A stretch of 64,000 bases of DNA from Nymphaea colorata (taxonomy: Eukaryota > Streptophyta > Magnoliopsida > Nymphaeales > Nymphaeaceae), in the NCBI RefSeq assembly GCF_008831285.2, contig NC_045148.1, positions 23,727,878-23,791,877 on the forward strand. Reading direction: 5' to 3'. A program made the position numbers and the translations under genes. Under the pieces are notes generated by a model. The model was not told the origin of the DNA. It was given only the letters and a program-made list of their open reading frames with translations, and did not search any database. Below, piece by piece: positions 1 through 12,777 of this stretch (its first letter is position 1; each line of letters opens with the position of its first letter).

Positions 1-3000
1 CTTGGCATTCTCGAGTTCTTTCCCTCACGCTACGCACGAAGGTCTCCAACGAGCGTCCTCAAAAGAGCTCCTTGGCTGCCTCCGTTTTTGAACAAGACGG
101 ATGCACAAATCCAGCAAGCAAAAGGATTGCATAAGTGCATCAAAAGGGCATCAAAATAAAGAGAAAAACACTTAGAAGAAGTCGCCCAATCAAGAGGAAC
201 CAATCGGTGAAAAAAGAGCTCGATCCGGCGAACCCTTCACACGTTTTAGGCTCGGCCTGAAATTCTGCAAGTCCGGCGATATTCAGTTGATTCCGGGCAG
301 ACTTTGGCCTAGTTCCGGCGTGGTCCACTTTGCCCCTGTTCGTGGAAAAGCATAACTACCATTTGGGGGTATTCTGGTCCTTCCTTGGAGGAGCGCACTA
401 GGGCATTCAACCCTAGCTGCCGGTGCTTCACGCATCTCCCTTGGCCGCCGGTCCCACTTTGGTAAGTCCCTCATCTTTCTTTCTTTTGTTCAATCCTAGC
501 CTTTGTTTCCGCCACGTGTCAAGCATTCCCTTAGCCTGCCGGAGTGAGTCAGCCACCTGTCCCCCTTGATTGCTCTCGTCCCAGCCGAAAGGATCTCCCT
601 AGCCCATCGCATTCCACCAAATCCAGTAGATCCCTTTCCTCGCAATCTCCTTCCGTTTTTGTTGGCTCACCTCTAGTCAACCGAGGTCTTCCCTTGATCC
701 TCACCCTTGGTGTCGCCACGTGTCGTCATCCCAGCCTACCCATCCTGCCACCTCACCAGCTAGTCCCACCTTCTTCGAGTCATCTGGCCCCACACGCATT
801 CTCATTCCCATCGTCAAGTTCATCTACCGCTTCCTTAGCATTTTCACGCGTATTTCCTTTCGTGTTGGTGTGTTGAGGTAACGCCACCTCCTCCTCTTCC
901 CCAATCTCACCCCTTCCTATTTGGTAGCCCTCCCACATGATTTCCCCTTTCTCTCGTCAAGCCCCTTGCCGATCTTTGGAGGATTCACACGGTTTCCCAC
1001 TTTCTAAGTGGAGCCACAAGAGAGCGCCACCTCCTCCTTACCATAATCCTTCCCTACCTTGACGCCAGCCCTTTTCCAAGTTCATCTCCTCCATTTTTGG
1101 CATCTTACCCAAGCCTCTTTCCACCTCGTGCTTCCTAATCATGACCCCACCTGAACCGAGCCAGCTCCCTCCTCCATCTCGCCAGCCCTTCCCCTTGTAG
1201 GTCCCACACCTTTCCACTAGTCACCTTGTGGAAACCCCTCCTTGGTATCGCATCTCCCTTCTCCTTTGCCCCACCGTCCCAAGACCCTCTCGCATAAGGT
1301 ATAACCTCTGCCACCTCATGCTTCCCTCTTTAGTTTAAGCCAGCTTTACCCCTCAGTCCTTGCCTTTCCCAACTTTTACCTTGATTACCCCCTCTTTGAG
1401 TCCGTTGCAAAGGAGAGAAAGAACCACGTGCCTAAATTTGAGTACTTACCATTTTGGCATAAGCCACGCGTCCTCCCTTTCCTACGAGTAAGGAAAGAGG
1501 CCTAAACCAATTCGATCCTTATTCTTAGGAAATAATTGGAATCCCTTCCTAATTTGCTAGTCTCTCTCTAGCGACCCTCTTAGCTCTCATTGCCTTTGTG
1601 GGAATTAGACGCCCCTTTCCCTCCTCAACGATAGGAAGGAAATCTCCACGCCAACCCTTGCCTTTTGGCAATTGGCGTCCATCTCATCTCATTCTTTCTT
1701 AGTTAGGTAGGCCGCCACCTGGCCTCAACACACCTTAGGAACCCTCGACCCACTCGTGTCAGCCTTCACTAATTAGGCAAACCATTACCGTTTCCTCCCT
1801 TGTCCTCTTTTAGGCAAGTCCTCATCGCATCATTCCCTAGTCAACCTCCCTAGGTCGACCTCTCCCACTTTGGTAACCCACGTCCTTGAGCCTCCTTTCC
1901 TCTTATTCTGGAAAGTAGCCATTTGGACCCAGGCAACTCACTTCCTACGTTGCCAAGTGTCCCGAACCCACTCGCACGGCTAGACCCAAGCCGCCACCTC
2001 TCTTCCGCACCTACCTCACGGCCTTAGTGTCTTGACTTGATTCAAGTCAACCTAGCCGCATCTGAACCTAAGCCAGTCCTTAGTCAACTTTGTCTCAGCT
2101 GACCTTAATCGACTCAGCCATCCTATGCCTTGACCTAGCCAGCCGCCCTTAACTGGACTCCCTCGTAGCTAGGTCTGTCCGAGCTCTAGACCGAGCTCTT
2201 CTCTATTTCCGTAGCTAGGATCTCCTGGGTTCTAAACCGAACCCAGCCCTACCGAAGGTCCTCCCCACGCACAGCGGGACCCTTCCACCTCCGGCACACC
2301 TCTTGCCGCCGCCTCCCCTTCACGGCCAAGAGGGCCTCCTTCAGCAGTAGCACGTCACTTGCTGCTGCCTCTATCTCATGGCCAGGAGGGTCTTATTCCA
2401 GCAGCTAGCCGGCGTCCCTAGCCGGCCACTTGGAGACTTTCGGCATCGAATCCATATCGCTGCGCGGATCCAGCTGCAGCCCACTTCCACCGGAGTCCTT
2501 CCCTCTCGTTGCTGCATTGCCCGAGGTCAGGAATTCACCTCGTGGCCTCCTTGCTGACAGCCAAGACTAGCTTGGCGGGTAACACCCTCTCACTCCCTTG
2601 TAGTTTCGCGGGTCGGGTGTTTTTGCTTGCATGATTGTTTGAAACCCGGCTTCGGCCTTGGTTGATTCCAGTGGTACCTCGACGGCCCTTGGCCTAGACA
2701 CGACCGCTAATCGACGAGCCTACCTAGGGTATTGGGTGTGGTTTGTTACGTGTAGTTATGGTTTGTGTGGTTTGATGGTTTGCATTGAGTGAGTTGCGAG
2801 AGTACTTTTGTATCGCGCACGCTTGTACGGCCTCACATCCCACGTAGCTTTCTGTAGTAGGTTTTGCTTTAGTTAGGTTGTTGGGATTACCCTCCCGTGT
2901 ATTCACGTCCTATTGGGTTTGCGCCGGGGTCCTATCCGGTCGGGTAGTTCCTTGTATTGATTTGTTTAGGTTTCTTTGGTCTAGATTCCTCGAGGCGATC

Positions 3001-3257
3001 TTGGCAGTAGGACCTCGACTCCATGGGTCGGCCCGTTGGGGTCGAGTTTCTAACAGGTGCTTTGGGTGATCGCTTCGGAGTATAAGGGAAAAACACTAAA
3101 ATCATTTGGTCTGCCATAGCTTTTTCAAAAATTCATGCTGGGTGGCATATAGCAAGGATGCCCCGACGATGTAGCGCACAAACCTTGAATAAGCTTCCTA
3201 TGTAGGCGTAAGCGACTGGCCATAGGTCGGACGCAGGTGGGATTTGTGTAGGGCATG
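1..3257. other. C-rich, gene-free block
   Basis: The plus strand is rich in C and CT runs up to about 3,080, and the block is clearly GC-richer than the AT-rich DNA that follows. Only short open frames occur and none resembles a known protein. The composition and length would fit part of a long retrotransposon LTR, but I found neither matching ends nor a primer site, so this is only a guess. The block stops just before the inverted-repeat arm that begins at 3,258. Confidence 0.5.
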
Positions 3258-4043
3258 TAAGATCCACATTTTTCACTCACGTGGAATCCACTGTTTGTTT
3301 GAACAGTGGGTCATACAGAAAAAAGATTTGAGATCCGAGGGGATCTTAGATACACGGCCAAATAAATCCTCCTACAGGATGCCGATTCGAGTCAGATATC
3401 GGGTAGTCTCCAAATCCTTTGTCACATACGATACTTGAATCATAACTAATTAGTGATTTGGATTCAAATTTGTCATCGATTCTGAGTTCAAATTCGAAGC
3501 GAACCTGAATCCAAAAACTTATGGAACTCCTCTAAATGCACACCTAACTTTTAGTGGTGCACTAAAAGCACAAGTTTAAATTTCTTTGTTTAACAGCATT
3601 TTATGTAATACATGCAGTTACTTTATTTAAACTTGAACTAGTTATTGTTACCCTTTCAAAGTCAATAGCTCACCACTCAAAACAGAAGAAGCATTAAGAC
3701 CCCTCGTTCCCCAAGCCTATGGGGCTTTGAGCTACGTACATTAGTAGTACCACTGCTCCCTTCAACTTATATACCATACTCCACCACTTGGGAATCGACT
3801 AGAGACATGCATCTCCATATGCCTCAAGCCCGACCGTTTATGCTATGCTAGTTTTGCCCTTTGAAAAAATTTATACCACTCTTTGTAATTATTTAATTGG
3901 GATATATCTGATTTTAAGCGCAAGTAATTTCTAATCCAATGGAAGTCCATTCAATTTACGTTGCAACATAGAAAAAAAAAACTGGAATTTAGCCTACATA
4001 ATAGAGCTACATAATTTTTTACTCAATATTGCTAAATTCTAGT

Positions 4044-4183
4044 TAGGCTCCGGCCATGAGTCATTACATAAATCACATTGTAGGTGGAAACTGTCCCAAA
4101 TGTGTTTCACTGGTAGGCTCCGGCCATGAGTCATTACATAAATCACATTGTAGGTGGAAACTGTCCCAAATGAGTTTCACTGG
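4044..4183. repeat. 70-bp tandem duplication
   Basis: Two adjacent, nearly identical 70-bp copies start at 4,044 and 4,114, each beginning TAGGCTCCGGCC. The mirrored place in the other IR1 arm, near 52,075-52,160, has a single copy. The duplication therefore arose (or was lost) after the two arms separated. Confidence 0.9.
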
Positions 4184-5670
4184 ATAACTTGTCTTGAATG
4201 AATTGTCCAGCGGAAAATGAGGCTGGGTTTTCAAACAGTGTCAAGACAAAAACGACAATGAAAAAAGCGTGTCCAGGTTCTCTAAAGAGACAAATCATCG
4301 TCAGAACTTGAGTCAAAATTTATTATGAGATGTTTTGTCCACCACTACAATGTATATTCTTGGCAGCTGAGCACAAAGGTCACTGGAATTGGAATGCCGT
4401 CTTCGGTTAGACCAACAAAACATAATAAAATAAAAAGAAATTTCAAGAAGACTGGAGAATAACTAGTGACATGAAAAACCATTTTCACATTGTCATAAAA
4501 CACAATGTAAGTTTTGCAACACTACTTAAAAAAAAAATATGTTTGCCAATAGCTCTAAGTTGTTACTAACTTAAGCTTGATTTAACTTGATAAAAATGAC
4601 TAATGGATGCTTAATGAGGACAAATTACACATACATTAGTTTGTATTAGCTTAACATGTTTTAAGGGGGTTATGACCAGCCATCCATTGGCCAAAATGTA
4701 GATGGATATTGTGCTATCCCATCCAAACTTTTGGTACATTGAATTAAACATCTGCTGTGAAACATGACATTCACACTTGATTTTGACGTTGCCAAAACCG
4801 CAGTATTAGATTTTTTTATGTATTTATTTTTTTTAAATAGAATTTTGAAAATTGTAAGTTGGGTGCTTCTAGGAAAGAGGGGAAGCATGAATGGAGGAAT
4901 TCAACTTTTTAATATAAAAAGCTTTTTTAATATAAAAAGCTCACTCCATGATCACTTATCTTTTTTTTTCATCGTTTTACTTTTTTTCTTCTTTATTTTC
5001 TTCTTTGGAGCAACAGAGTGTGAGTTTGTTATTGAAAAGAAATAATTATAAAGGACACTTAAACTTTCAGGTAGCAAAACACTTCTCAAATTGTTTAAAA
5101 AGAACATCATCTGACCTATGTTCTTGTTCTCTTGTATTCAATTTGAGGAAGTAAATAAATAAGTTCGAAAGTATAATTTACAACCATTTCATCTTCTTTC
5201 TTATTGAATCAAACCAATCTTGTAATTGTGAACAAGAGCACGTTTGGGTGGGTATACAAAAATATTTTTGAAATGCATTTGGTCACTCCAAGTGAAAGTC
5301 TGGGTTGGGGTGGCACTTCTTCGGAGTGGGTATCGAAAATATTTCAAAATGCATTTAAAGGGTAGCCTCGAAGTAGTACTGCTCAACTTAGTACCCCACT
5401 ATGATTCTTTTTATTATCTACAAGGCGGTAAGGTTCATATTTATTGACAAAAAGCAGTGCCTTTATTTTGGAAGACTTCTTCATCTTTTCTTGCAAGTTC
5501 TTGTATGTAAAAGATCAACTTAACCTTTACGAAGAATTTATGATATATGTACAATTTGTTCATTCACAATATGTTCATTTATTTATATTGGCTAATTTGT
5601 TGAAAATTTTGGTTCCAGGTCGCAACAATTGCATGGTTTGGTTTGAAGCTTATTCTGTTTGCGGTAGTTG

Positions 5671-5748
5671 TTCTGTTGCAATTCCTTTGGTGCTGGTTCT
5701 TTGTAGTCGTTCTGTTGTAATTCCTTTGGTGCTGGTTCTTCCATATAT
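5671..5748. repeat. 39-bp tandem repeat, two copies
   Basis: Two 39-bp copies beginning TTCTGTTG start at 5,671 and 5,710. The same doublet is present in the opposite IR1 arm near 50,530-50,610, so it predates the arm duplication. The open frames across it on either strand do not resemble a known protein. Confidence 0.85.
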
Positions 5749-7087
5749 ATGCCGCTTCTTCCAATGCATTCGGCAATACAAGGATGCAAAGGAAAAAAAC
5801 ATTTCTTTTTAATGGTAAGAATTTTTATTCATTCCATATTTTTAGCCACGAAGATATGCTGCCTATGCTAGAAATGATATATAGTAAAGGAATAGTTAAA
5901 TACTGGCTAACTTGAACTTGCTTGTCAAACTCGAGCCATGCTGCACTTTTCCATAGCATAGGTGACATGATCCAAAGGGTGTCCATGGTTCGGATAACAA
6001 CAGGGGAAAGAAAATTAGAACAGAGGTAACTGCAAAACAAAGAAACACAACTTACACGGATATTCAGATGGAGAGATTAATGGTGCCCTGCACACCCAGC
6101 ACCAAGCCCATGACTTGTCTGTTCTTTTTTCATTTTTGTGGGATTTTTTGTCTTCTGCAATCAGGGGCGGAGCTAGATTTTTTTTCCTTTCATAAAAAAC
6201 TTAATATATGGTTAACATATTTTCAATTGACTATGAGGCAGATCTCTTGGGGCTACTCCATATAATTGGGCCCAAGTTCACCCAAGTTTGAACATTAAAT
6301 TAAGGTTTCAAAGAGCTGTCGCGTTCATAACCAAAATAACAGCTGAGGTCAAAAATTAGGATTCCAATTGTCTGGAGCAATGAAATTCATGTTTTTTCAT
6401 GAAATTTACAGTAAAAAACTTGAACATTTCAAGGTTTGGCTCTCGAAATTCTGACTTTTCGATCCGTTTTCTTTAAAATATAGTTTCCACTGACATGACT
6501 GAATGTGAATCGAAAAGCCAAAACAAACAGTAGGAATGGGAATTCGTTTAAAGATGATGCTGCTCAGAAATTATATGTTTGTCCCAGCACCATCAGAAAT
6601 TATATGTTTGTCCCACCACCATCTTATTGTTTTCTTAGGAAAATCCCAAATACCCAGAAAAGATGGTAGAATGGGAATCAAAATTTGCACTGTAAATCCA
6701 ACACAACCTTCCAATCTTGGCTCGTATGAGAGTCTGACTAAGTTAGGAATCTAAGCAAGTTTCAGTTACCATCTTCTTGTAAATTTTTGGTCTTTTCTCC
6801 TCAATGTTTAAGAAACCTTTTATGAACAGAGACCTTCCAAATTCTCACAGCGTGCATGGAAGCCATGGTTCAAGTCCAATCTATAGGTTTTACCCTTCAC
6901 AGCCATCATAAGCGATGAAACTACAAGACTTCCAAGAATGAGTCATACTCCTCACAAGTTCCTAGGTACAATCACAGGGATTGTCTCCATTACCTCACTT
7001 TTCTGTTGGAAAAGTTTATCTACAGCTTCCTTTCTCATAGTTGCCTTATTTCATTGTTCCCTTACCCATCAAGATCTTGTTGCTTTG

Positions 7088-7245
7088 TGAGAAAACTTCG
7101 AGAAGAAAACAGAGGAAGGGTGAAAGATAAAGCTGGAGAGAACTTGTTTTTATTGAATCCTTTGAGCAACATATATATATATATATAATACAAAAAATGG
7201 TTATCGCTTACAAGATTTTTGGTATACAAGATCATGATAATACCC
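7088..7245 (-). mobile_element. Short LTR-like relic
   Basis: This is the same sequence as the LTR-like block at 8,306-8,452, in the same minus orientation, with the same inner end (TGAGAA on the plus strand) and a similar outer limit. It holds a TA run at about 7,170-7,187. No primer binding site adjoins it. With the copy at 8,306 it could bound a 1.36 kb short-LTR element, this block being the 3' LTR. Confidence 0.5.
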
Positions 7246-8293
7246 AATTTCTGTCTCTAAAAAAGCTAAAGGCTGCTTTCCAATTACAATTTGGAAGAAA
7301 TTACATAAAGGCACAATGAATATTTCAATTTGTTTCTTTAAGCTGTCGGTGACACACGACTTTCTTCCTCTTGCTATTATATGGTGAATGTCTCGTCAAT
7401 TTTAATTGGTCTATAATTCTGTTTATGCTGAAATAGATAAATTTTCATTTTTTCTTTTGGCTTCTAAAAAGAAATTTGAATTTGGGAGCAAAAAAAAAAA
7501 ACGAAAAAAAGATATATTTTTGGTAACACTTGGGGTTTATACTCAACCAGGATAATCCATTGATTGTCTTATGTAACAAAGTATCATGTAGATATCATTC
7601 TCATCCCTGAAAAGCTAGAAAGCCAAAATGAAAATGAATATTTTGTTATAACAAACTTGAATATTATACACCAGAGATAAGAACTGACATATTTTTTTTT
7701 TTTAAAAAAAAGAGAACCACATCTTCATTTTTTCATATTAATTCAAACAGAGTAAGGTAGTAAATAGGACACATAACTCCATGTGAAGCAGTAAATTGGA
7801 GAGATGAAAAGAAAGGATCTGTTGTGGAAAAAATTGTATTTAGGGGCTTGATTCTTCTAGAAATTCAAAATACGGTCCTCATATTTTCAGTTCTCTTGAT
7901 ACGGGGCCTGCCTCTTTTTTACTATAGATTGCCAAAAGAACCTGTGATTACGACATGGGAGGTTGAAAAGTGTGACTTGCCATGTCGCACTTTGGTAATA
8001 CACTCCAAGCTAGGGTATTATCATGTAATTTTTATCAAGATCTGCATAACAATAACAGGAAGAATCCGGCGAGAAAGGCGCCCTTCCCTGACTTTCTTTC
8101 CCGCTGTTCTTTGAAATAATTTGCTGGAGACGAAGGTGTATCAGGTGGCAGACAGGAAGGACGGCGATGATTCTTCAGGCGATTCTAGCTGTCGAGCAGA
8201 AGATTATTCCAATTCCAGGTGTCTGAAGAACCTCTCTACAAAAGCTTGAATTTTTTGGAGGGAAGGGGGTAGTTGATTTCCCTCCCTCGTTTT

Positions 8294-8305
8294 GCTCTGA
8301 TACCA
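8294..8305 (-). other. tRNA-Met primer binding site of an LTR element
   Basis: On the minus strand the sequence is TGGTATCAGAGC, the standard plant primer binding site complementary to the 3' end of initiator tRNA-Met. It directly abuts the LTR-like block at 8,306, as in a real LTR retroelement. The same site is present in the mirrored arm at 47,949-47,960 and is mutated in the copies at 13,347 and 29,393. Confidence 0.8.
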
Positions 8306-8452
8306 TGAGAAGACTTAGAGAAGAAAACAGAGGAAGCGTGAAGGATAAAGCTGGAGAAAACTTGTATTTATTGATTCCTTTGAGCAAAATATATAGTACA
8401 AAAAAAGGTTATCTCTTACAAGATTTTTGGCATACAAGATCATGATATTACA
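8306..8452 (-). mobile_element. Short LTR with adjoining primer site
   Basis: This block of about 147 bp ends in CA on the minus strand right before the primer binding site. It contains a TATATA box near 8,388 upstream of an A-rich start region. Homologous blocks at 7,088, 13,359 and 29,405 diverge from it at the same outer position, after ATTTCT, which marks the probable LTR limit. Length and structure suggest a TRIM-like or otherwise non-autonomous element. No gag or pol lies nearby. Confidence 0.55.
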
Positions 8453-9629
8453 CAATTTCTTTTCCAATCCATTAACCTTCCAAAATGTAGTCTGCATAAC
8501 AATAACAGATCTTGATAAGAGATCTGATCTATTTTTTCTTGACACTTTACTTATCACGTAGGATTCTAGGTGATTATCTTACCTAAAATAGTCCGGCCTG
8601 TACTCTATATGTTGAGAGTCCATCTCTAAAGAACATCAGAGAATGAATAATGATAAACCTCCCTTTCCTGTGAATGCAGGTATCAAAATGTCGAACCACA
8701 ACCACGTAGGTTGCTTTTTTTTTCTTGTTTTAATACTTCTTTCATAGGAGACTGTTAGAGTGTGGATGCATTTGCTTAGTTATACCTGCACTAGCATATG
8801 TGATATGTGGTTCTAATAGCTCATTCTCACACCTATGCGGTAGCAGTTTGCACACGGGAAGCAGGAGCTACTACCGGTGCCTTAGAGGAACAAGCCCGAA
8901 GTATGGCTTAACAAAACACTGCTGTCACTAGGCCTACTGAAGCATGATAACCATTCACACTTCGTGACAAATTATGAAACTGGTGACATTTTCAAGGAAT
9001 TGATTTGTGTCTTCTGCATTTGAGCAGGTCAGCAGAGCTAGAGTGAGCGCACAAGGATTAAGCACACCTCAGGAAGTGGTGTCAAGCGAAGAGGAAAAGA
9101 AGATAATGCCTCAGTCGGAGGAATTCGAAGTTATGGTGGACACGGTTATCAATCACAATGCTGGTGTGGTCCACAACAAGTGAAGGCTACCCATCCTTGT
9201 GGCTCTAATGGATCCCTGAACTCTCTCTCTAATTGCAAAGATGCCCCTTTTTTCTTTTTCTTTTGGCTTATGATTTTTGCATGCACTGGCTGGCACACAC
9301 AACTCGAACTCCTCTTTTGAGTCCCACCACTGCCTTCCTCCCTTTTTCTAATACCTTTTCTACATTCCTTTATTGTTTTTGACAATTTTTCAAAATCATT
9401 GAAATTTGTCACTTAATGATATGTTCTGTTTCTCTTTCTACCTTTATCTAGATATGGTGCCTTTCCATGTAATGTAAGCAAAAGAATTGGAACTGCCTCA
9501 TCACTTGGTCAGATGGGTAGACTTTAAATGTCATTTTTCATCTTGATCGCATGTCCAATTGAACCGTTCCAAAAAAAAAAAACAGATATGGGAAAAAAAT
9601 TAATCTGTGATTAAGAAATAGATCACTTC

Positions 9630-10520
9630 GGATTTAAAAAATAACATCCGAGTGGATTCGCATTCAGATTCTGACATATATAAGTATCTGACATATGTAA
9701 GTATCAGACCGGATATGGATTCAGATCAGATTTAGTTTTAAGTAATTACTCATATCCAATGCTCTTACCTTTTGAAAATCTTCTAGATACAGTTCAAAAT
9801 TCAGATTCGGATTGTGAAACCAGATCTTGAATTCAGATTCAGACATGATATCTCTCCATTCTATTAAAATCTGAATTCGAATACCAGTATGTGAATACCT
9901 AAAGAAATGGATATGTAAAGAGTATACCCAATGTAAATCCAACCCATTAACATCCCCACTTGCAAAGAAAATTGCTTTAGACAGAAAAAGAAAGAAAGGC
10001 AAGTAAGGGCCGAAGCACTTCCCGTTCCAATCTCAGATGTCATTGATGGCCATCTTCTCAAAGAAAGCAATGGTACTGCAACTGAAAGACCTGCTGCTTG
10101 GAATGAGCTGTTGGTGATGATGATGGATACTTATATACTCAGGTTCCAAATTTGAATCCAAAATCAGATTCCACAATCTGAATCTGATTTTTTTTCCTCA
10201 TCCAAAACTGAATCCAAAATTAGACTTCATAATTTGAATCTGATCTAAATCCACCTTTTTCATCCTAATCTGAATCTGAAATCAGATGTCACAATCAAAA
10301 TCCAACCCGAATCCTATGTATTCATATATGAATTCGAATCTGAATCCATATTTTGAACTGAGTCTGGCTGATTTACAAACTGTAAGAGCAATGAATATAG
10401 AATCTGATATTTTTGTATATTTGAATCTGAACTGAATCCGACTGAATATAACTAAATCTGAATCCGTTCGAATATTTATGCATATATGAATCTAAATCTA
10501 ATCGGATGTCATTTCTTAAT
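9630..10520. repeat. Degenerate GAATCT-type cryptic repeat
   Basis: The stretch is dominated by hexamer-like variants of GAATCT, GAATCC and CAGATT in loose succession, with TGTCATTTCT boxes near the ends. It is not a clean tandem array. The same pattern recurs at 14,936, 19,340, 20,838, 45,890, 54,686 and 59,525, so it belongs to a dispersed family. Between 10,520 and 11,500 there is other non-coding repeat DNA with GAGCTC-rich runs and no gene. Confidence 0.75.
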
Positions 10521-11530
10521 TTCAAATCCTATGTGATTTTTCAGTTGATTAGTAAATTTCTTTTCTTCATCCAAATGTTTTTGGAGCAATTGGCTTGGAC
10601 ATTCAATTCAAATGAGACATATTGACATCCTTAGGTTGAAGCTTCCCCAATCCAACAGACATGTTTCACCATTATAAACAAGGGACGAGTCCAATTGTGT
10701 GTGTCATGTGGATAGAGCTGTAAAACAAGTTGAGCCAACTCAAGCTCAACTCGAATTTGCTCTGTTAAGCTCAAGGTTAACTCAGAACTCATAATTATAA
10801 ACAAGTCAAGTACGAGTTTCACAAGATTGATTTGATTGAACTTGAGTAAACCATTTATCTAGGCATTCTTTTGAAATTATTCAAACTTAAAACCAAAAAA
10901 AGAAATCAGGTCAAATGGGACACGAGCTTAAAAGAGTCATGCTTTGGCTGTGGCTTGGTCTATCAAATGGAGTTCAAGCTGACCTTGTATAGCTAAACTC
11001 GTGCTCGAGCCAAGCTGAACGAGCTCAATTTTGACTCGGCCCGTATATAGCCCTACAAGTGGATCAATTGTGTGATTTTGATCTTATTTTTCTTGTAAAT
11101 TAAATATTTGAGTGCTGGTTATGCTATAAGTCGCCAAAGAAATGATTGTCAAATAATATGCCTTTTGGCTCCTTGAGTCTTACCTAGAAATTAAGCTCTC
11201 TTTTTGTGCAGTTTAACTGCTAACATGTATCTGTGGGTTTTAGTTTGCTTCCTTTTGTGTGCTTTTGAAGGGTTGAGTCAACTCTTGGCGAACATCACCG
11301 TGTATGTCAGCATTAATTGCAGCTCTGCTAATCTTTCTCCATTGCACAGATTGATTTTGCTTAACAAATGTAAGGGGCCTACTCCCCAGCAAGCTGTTCG
11401 TGCAACATAAATTATGCTTTTGACTAACAAGTAACACAATTAAATGACACAGAGCATTTCTTTCATTTCTAAACCATTTCTAAATTAGGTAGTATGCTTA
11501 ACCAAATACTTGGTTGAACTGTTAAATTTC

Positions 11531-12180
11531 AATAGAGTAGAATGGAAACTGGGTGGAAGAGTGATATTTGGCAGGAGATGGGATCCAAGATGCTTCTTAT
11601 AGATTGAGGAGAATATGGGAGTGCCAATCTGGATTAGGGTTCCTAATTTTCCAGTAATTTTATGGAATCGATGCACTTTCCAACCTATTGCCAGAGCACT
11701 ATGGGGTGATCCGATGGTGGATGACATCCATACTCAATCGATGTCAAGAATGGGCCTTGCAGAATCTGTGTTCAGGTAGCATTGGATTTCAATCCAAAAT
11801 CTGAGATTGAATTGGAATTAGAAGAGGAAGGAATTGTTCTACAAGAAATCAACTATGTGAGTAACATTAATTTTTTCTCCTATTGCAAAACGAATTTATA
11901 CTCATATTACCAGTTGGTGTAGATTTGATCAATTGGTGGTTTCTTCTCAAGAGGGTGTGACAAAGAAAGATGGGTGGAAGGAATTGAAGATCATCATTAT
12001 GTCAGGAGAGCTAAGGAATTAACAAAGAGACCCAGATCAAAAGCAGAAGCAGAATTGGGGGATAACAAGTTTCGGTTTCTCCATAGGCAGATGGAAGTTG
12101 AAAAGGAATGTTAGACCCAACATGATTGGAATGCAGAGATTGATTTACAGGAGACCAGCAATTGCGGAGTAACTTGAAGA
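11531..12180 (+). pseudogene. LINE ORF1 relic (DUF4283 type)
   Basis: The translation contains the DUF4283-like stretch MGVPIWIRVPNFPVILWNRC followed by FQPIARALWG and DDIHTQSMSRMG, the arrangement seen in plant LINE ORF1 proteins. The related intact motif is found in the LINE ORF1 at 30.9 kb (IPLWIRLPQLPV). Stops and frameshifts interrupt it, for example before the ALDFNPKSE segment. The C-terminal part, rich in K and R, runs to about 12,180. It is a decayed copy with no start and no usable product. Confidence 0.75.
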
Positions 12181-12324
12181 CAACCAGCTCGTGGGTGACA
12201 AGAAGATAGAGCAGGAGATTTCAATTGATAACAAAAAGAATCAAAGGGGAGAACCGTGAGTCCTCATCAGGTTTGATTCTTTCTCCTCCATTAAAAAATA
12301 ATTTCCAGGAGTTTGGATGGAATG

Positions 12325-12777
12325 AAAACTAGCAAAGAAATGACTGGTTTGGAAGGGTTCACAGTGAGGACGAACTCAGGGTAGTTTTTAGAAGGGGAGA
12401 ATGGAAACTGGGTGGAAGAGCCATGGTTGCCAGCAGATGAGGTCCAAGATGCTCCTTAACGATGGAGGAGAATATGGGAGTACCAATCTGGATTAGGGGT
12501 TCCTAATTTGCCAGTATTTTGATGGACTCGATGAACTTTCCAAGCTATTAACAGAGTGCCTTAGGTAGAATTGATGGAAGATAACATCCATACTCGTCGA
12601 TGTCAAGCTGGGGCTTGCATTATCTGTGTGCAGGTAGCATTGGATTTTAATCCAAAATCCGAGGTTGAATTGGAATTAGAAGAGGGAGGAATTGTTCTTC
12701 AAGAAATCAACTATGTGAGTAATATTAAATTTTCCTCCCATTGCAAAGCGAATATATACTCATATGACAAGTCGGTG
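12325..12777 (+). pseudogene. LINE ORF1 relic, second copy
   Basis: This copy overlaps the first relic in content but begins further upstream, with a MKTSKEMTGLEG-like lead-in before WKLGGRAMV and the GVPIW block. It ends at SHCK, roughly where a zinc-knuckle would begin. It is frame-broken several times. The same order of relics is seen inverted at 43,590-44,830 in the other IR1 arm. Confidence 0.7.

Noticed and set aside
544-876. 110-codon S- and P-rich open frame
   Set aside because: It follows from the C-rich composition. There is no domain, and stops are frequent just outside.
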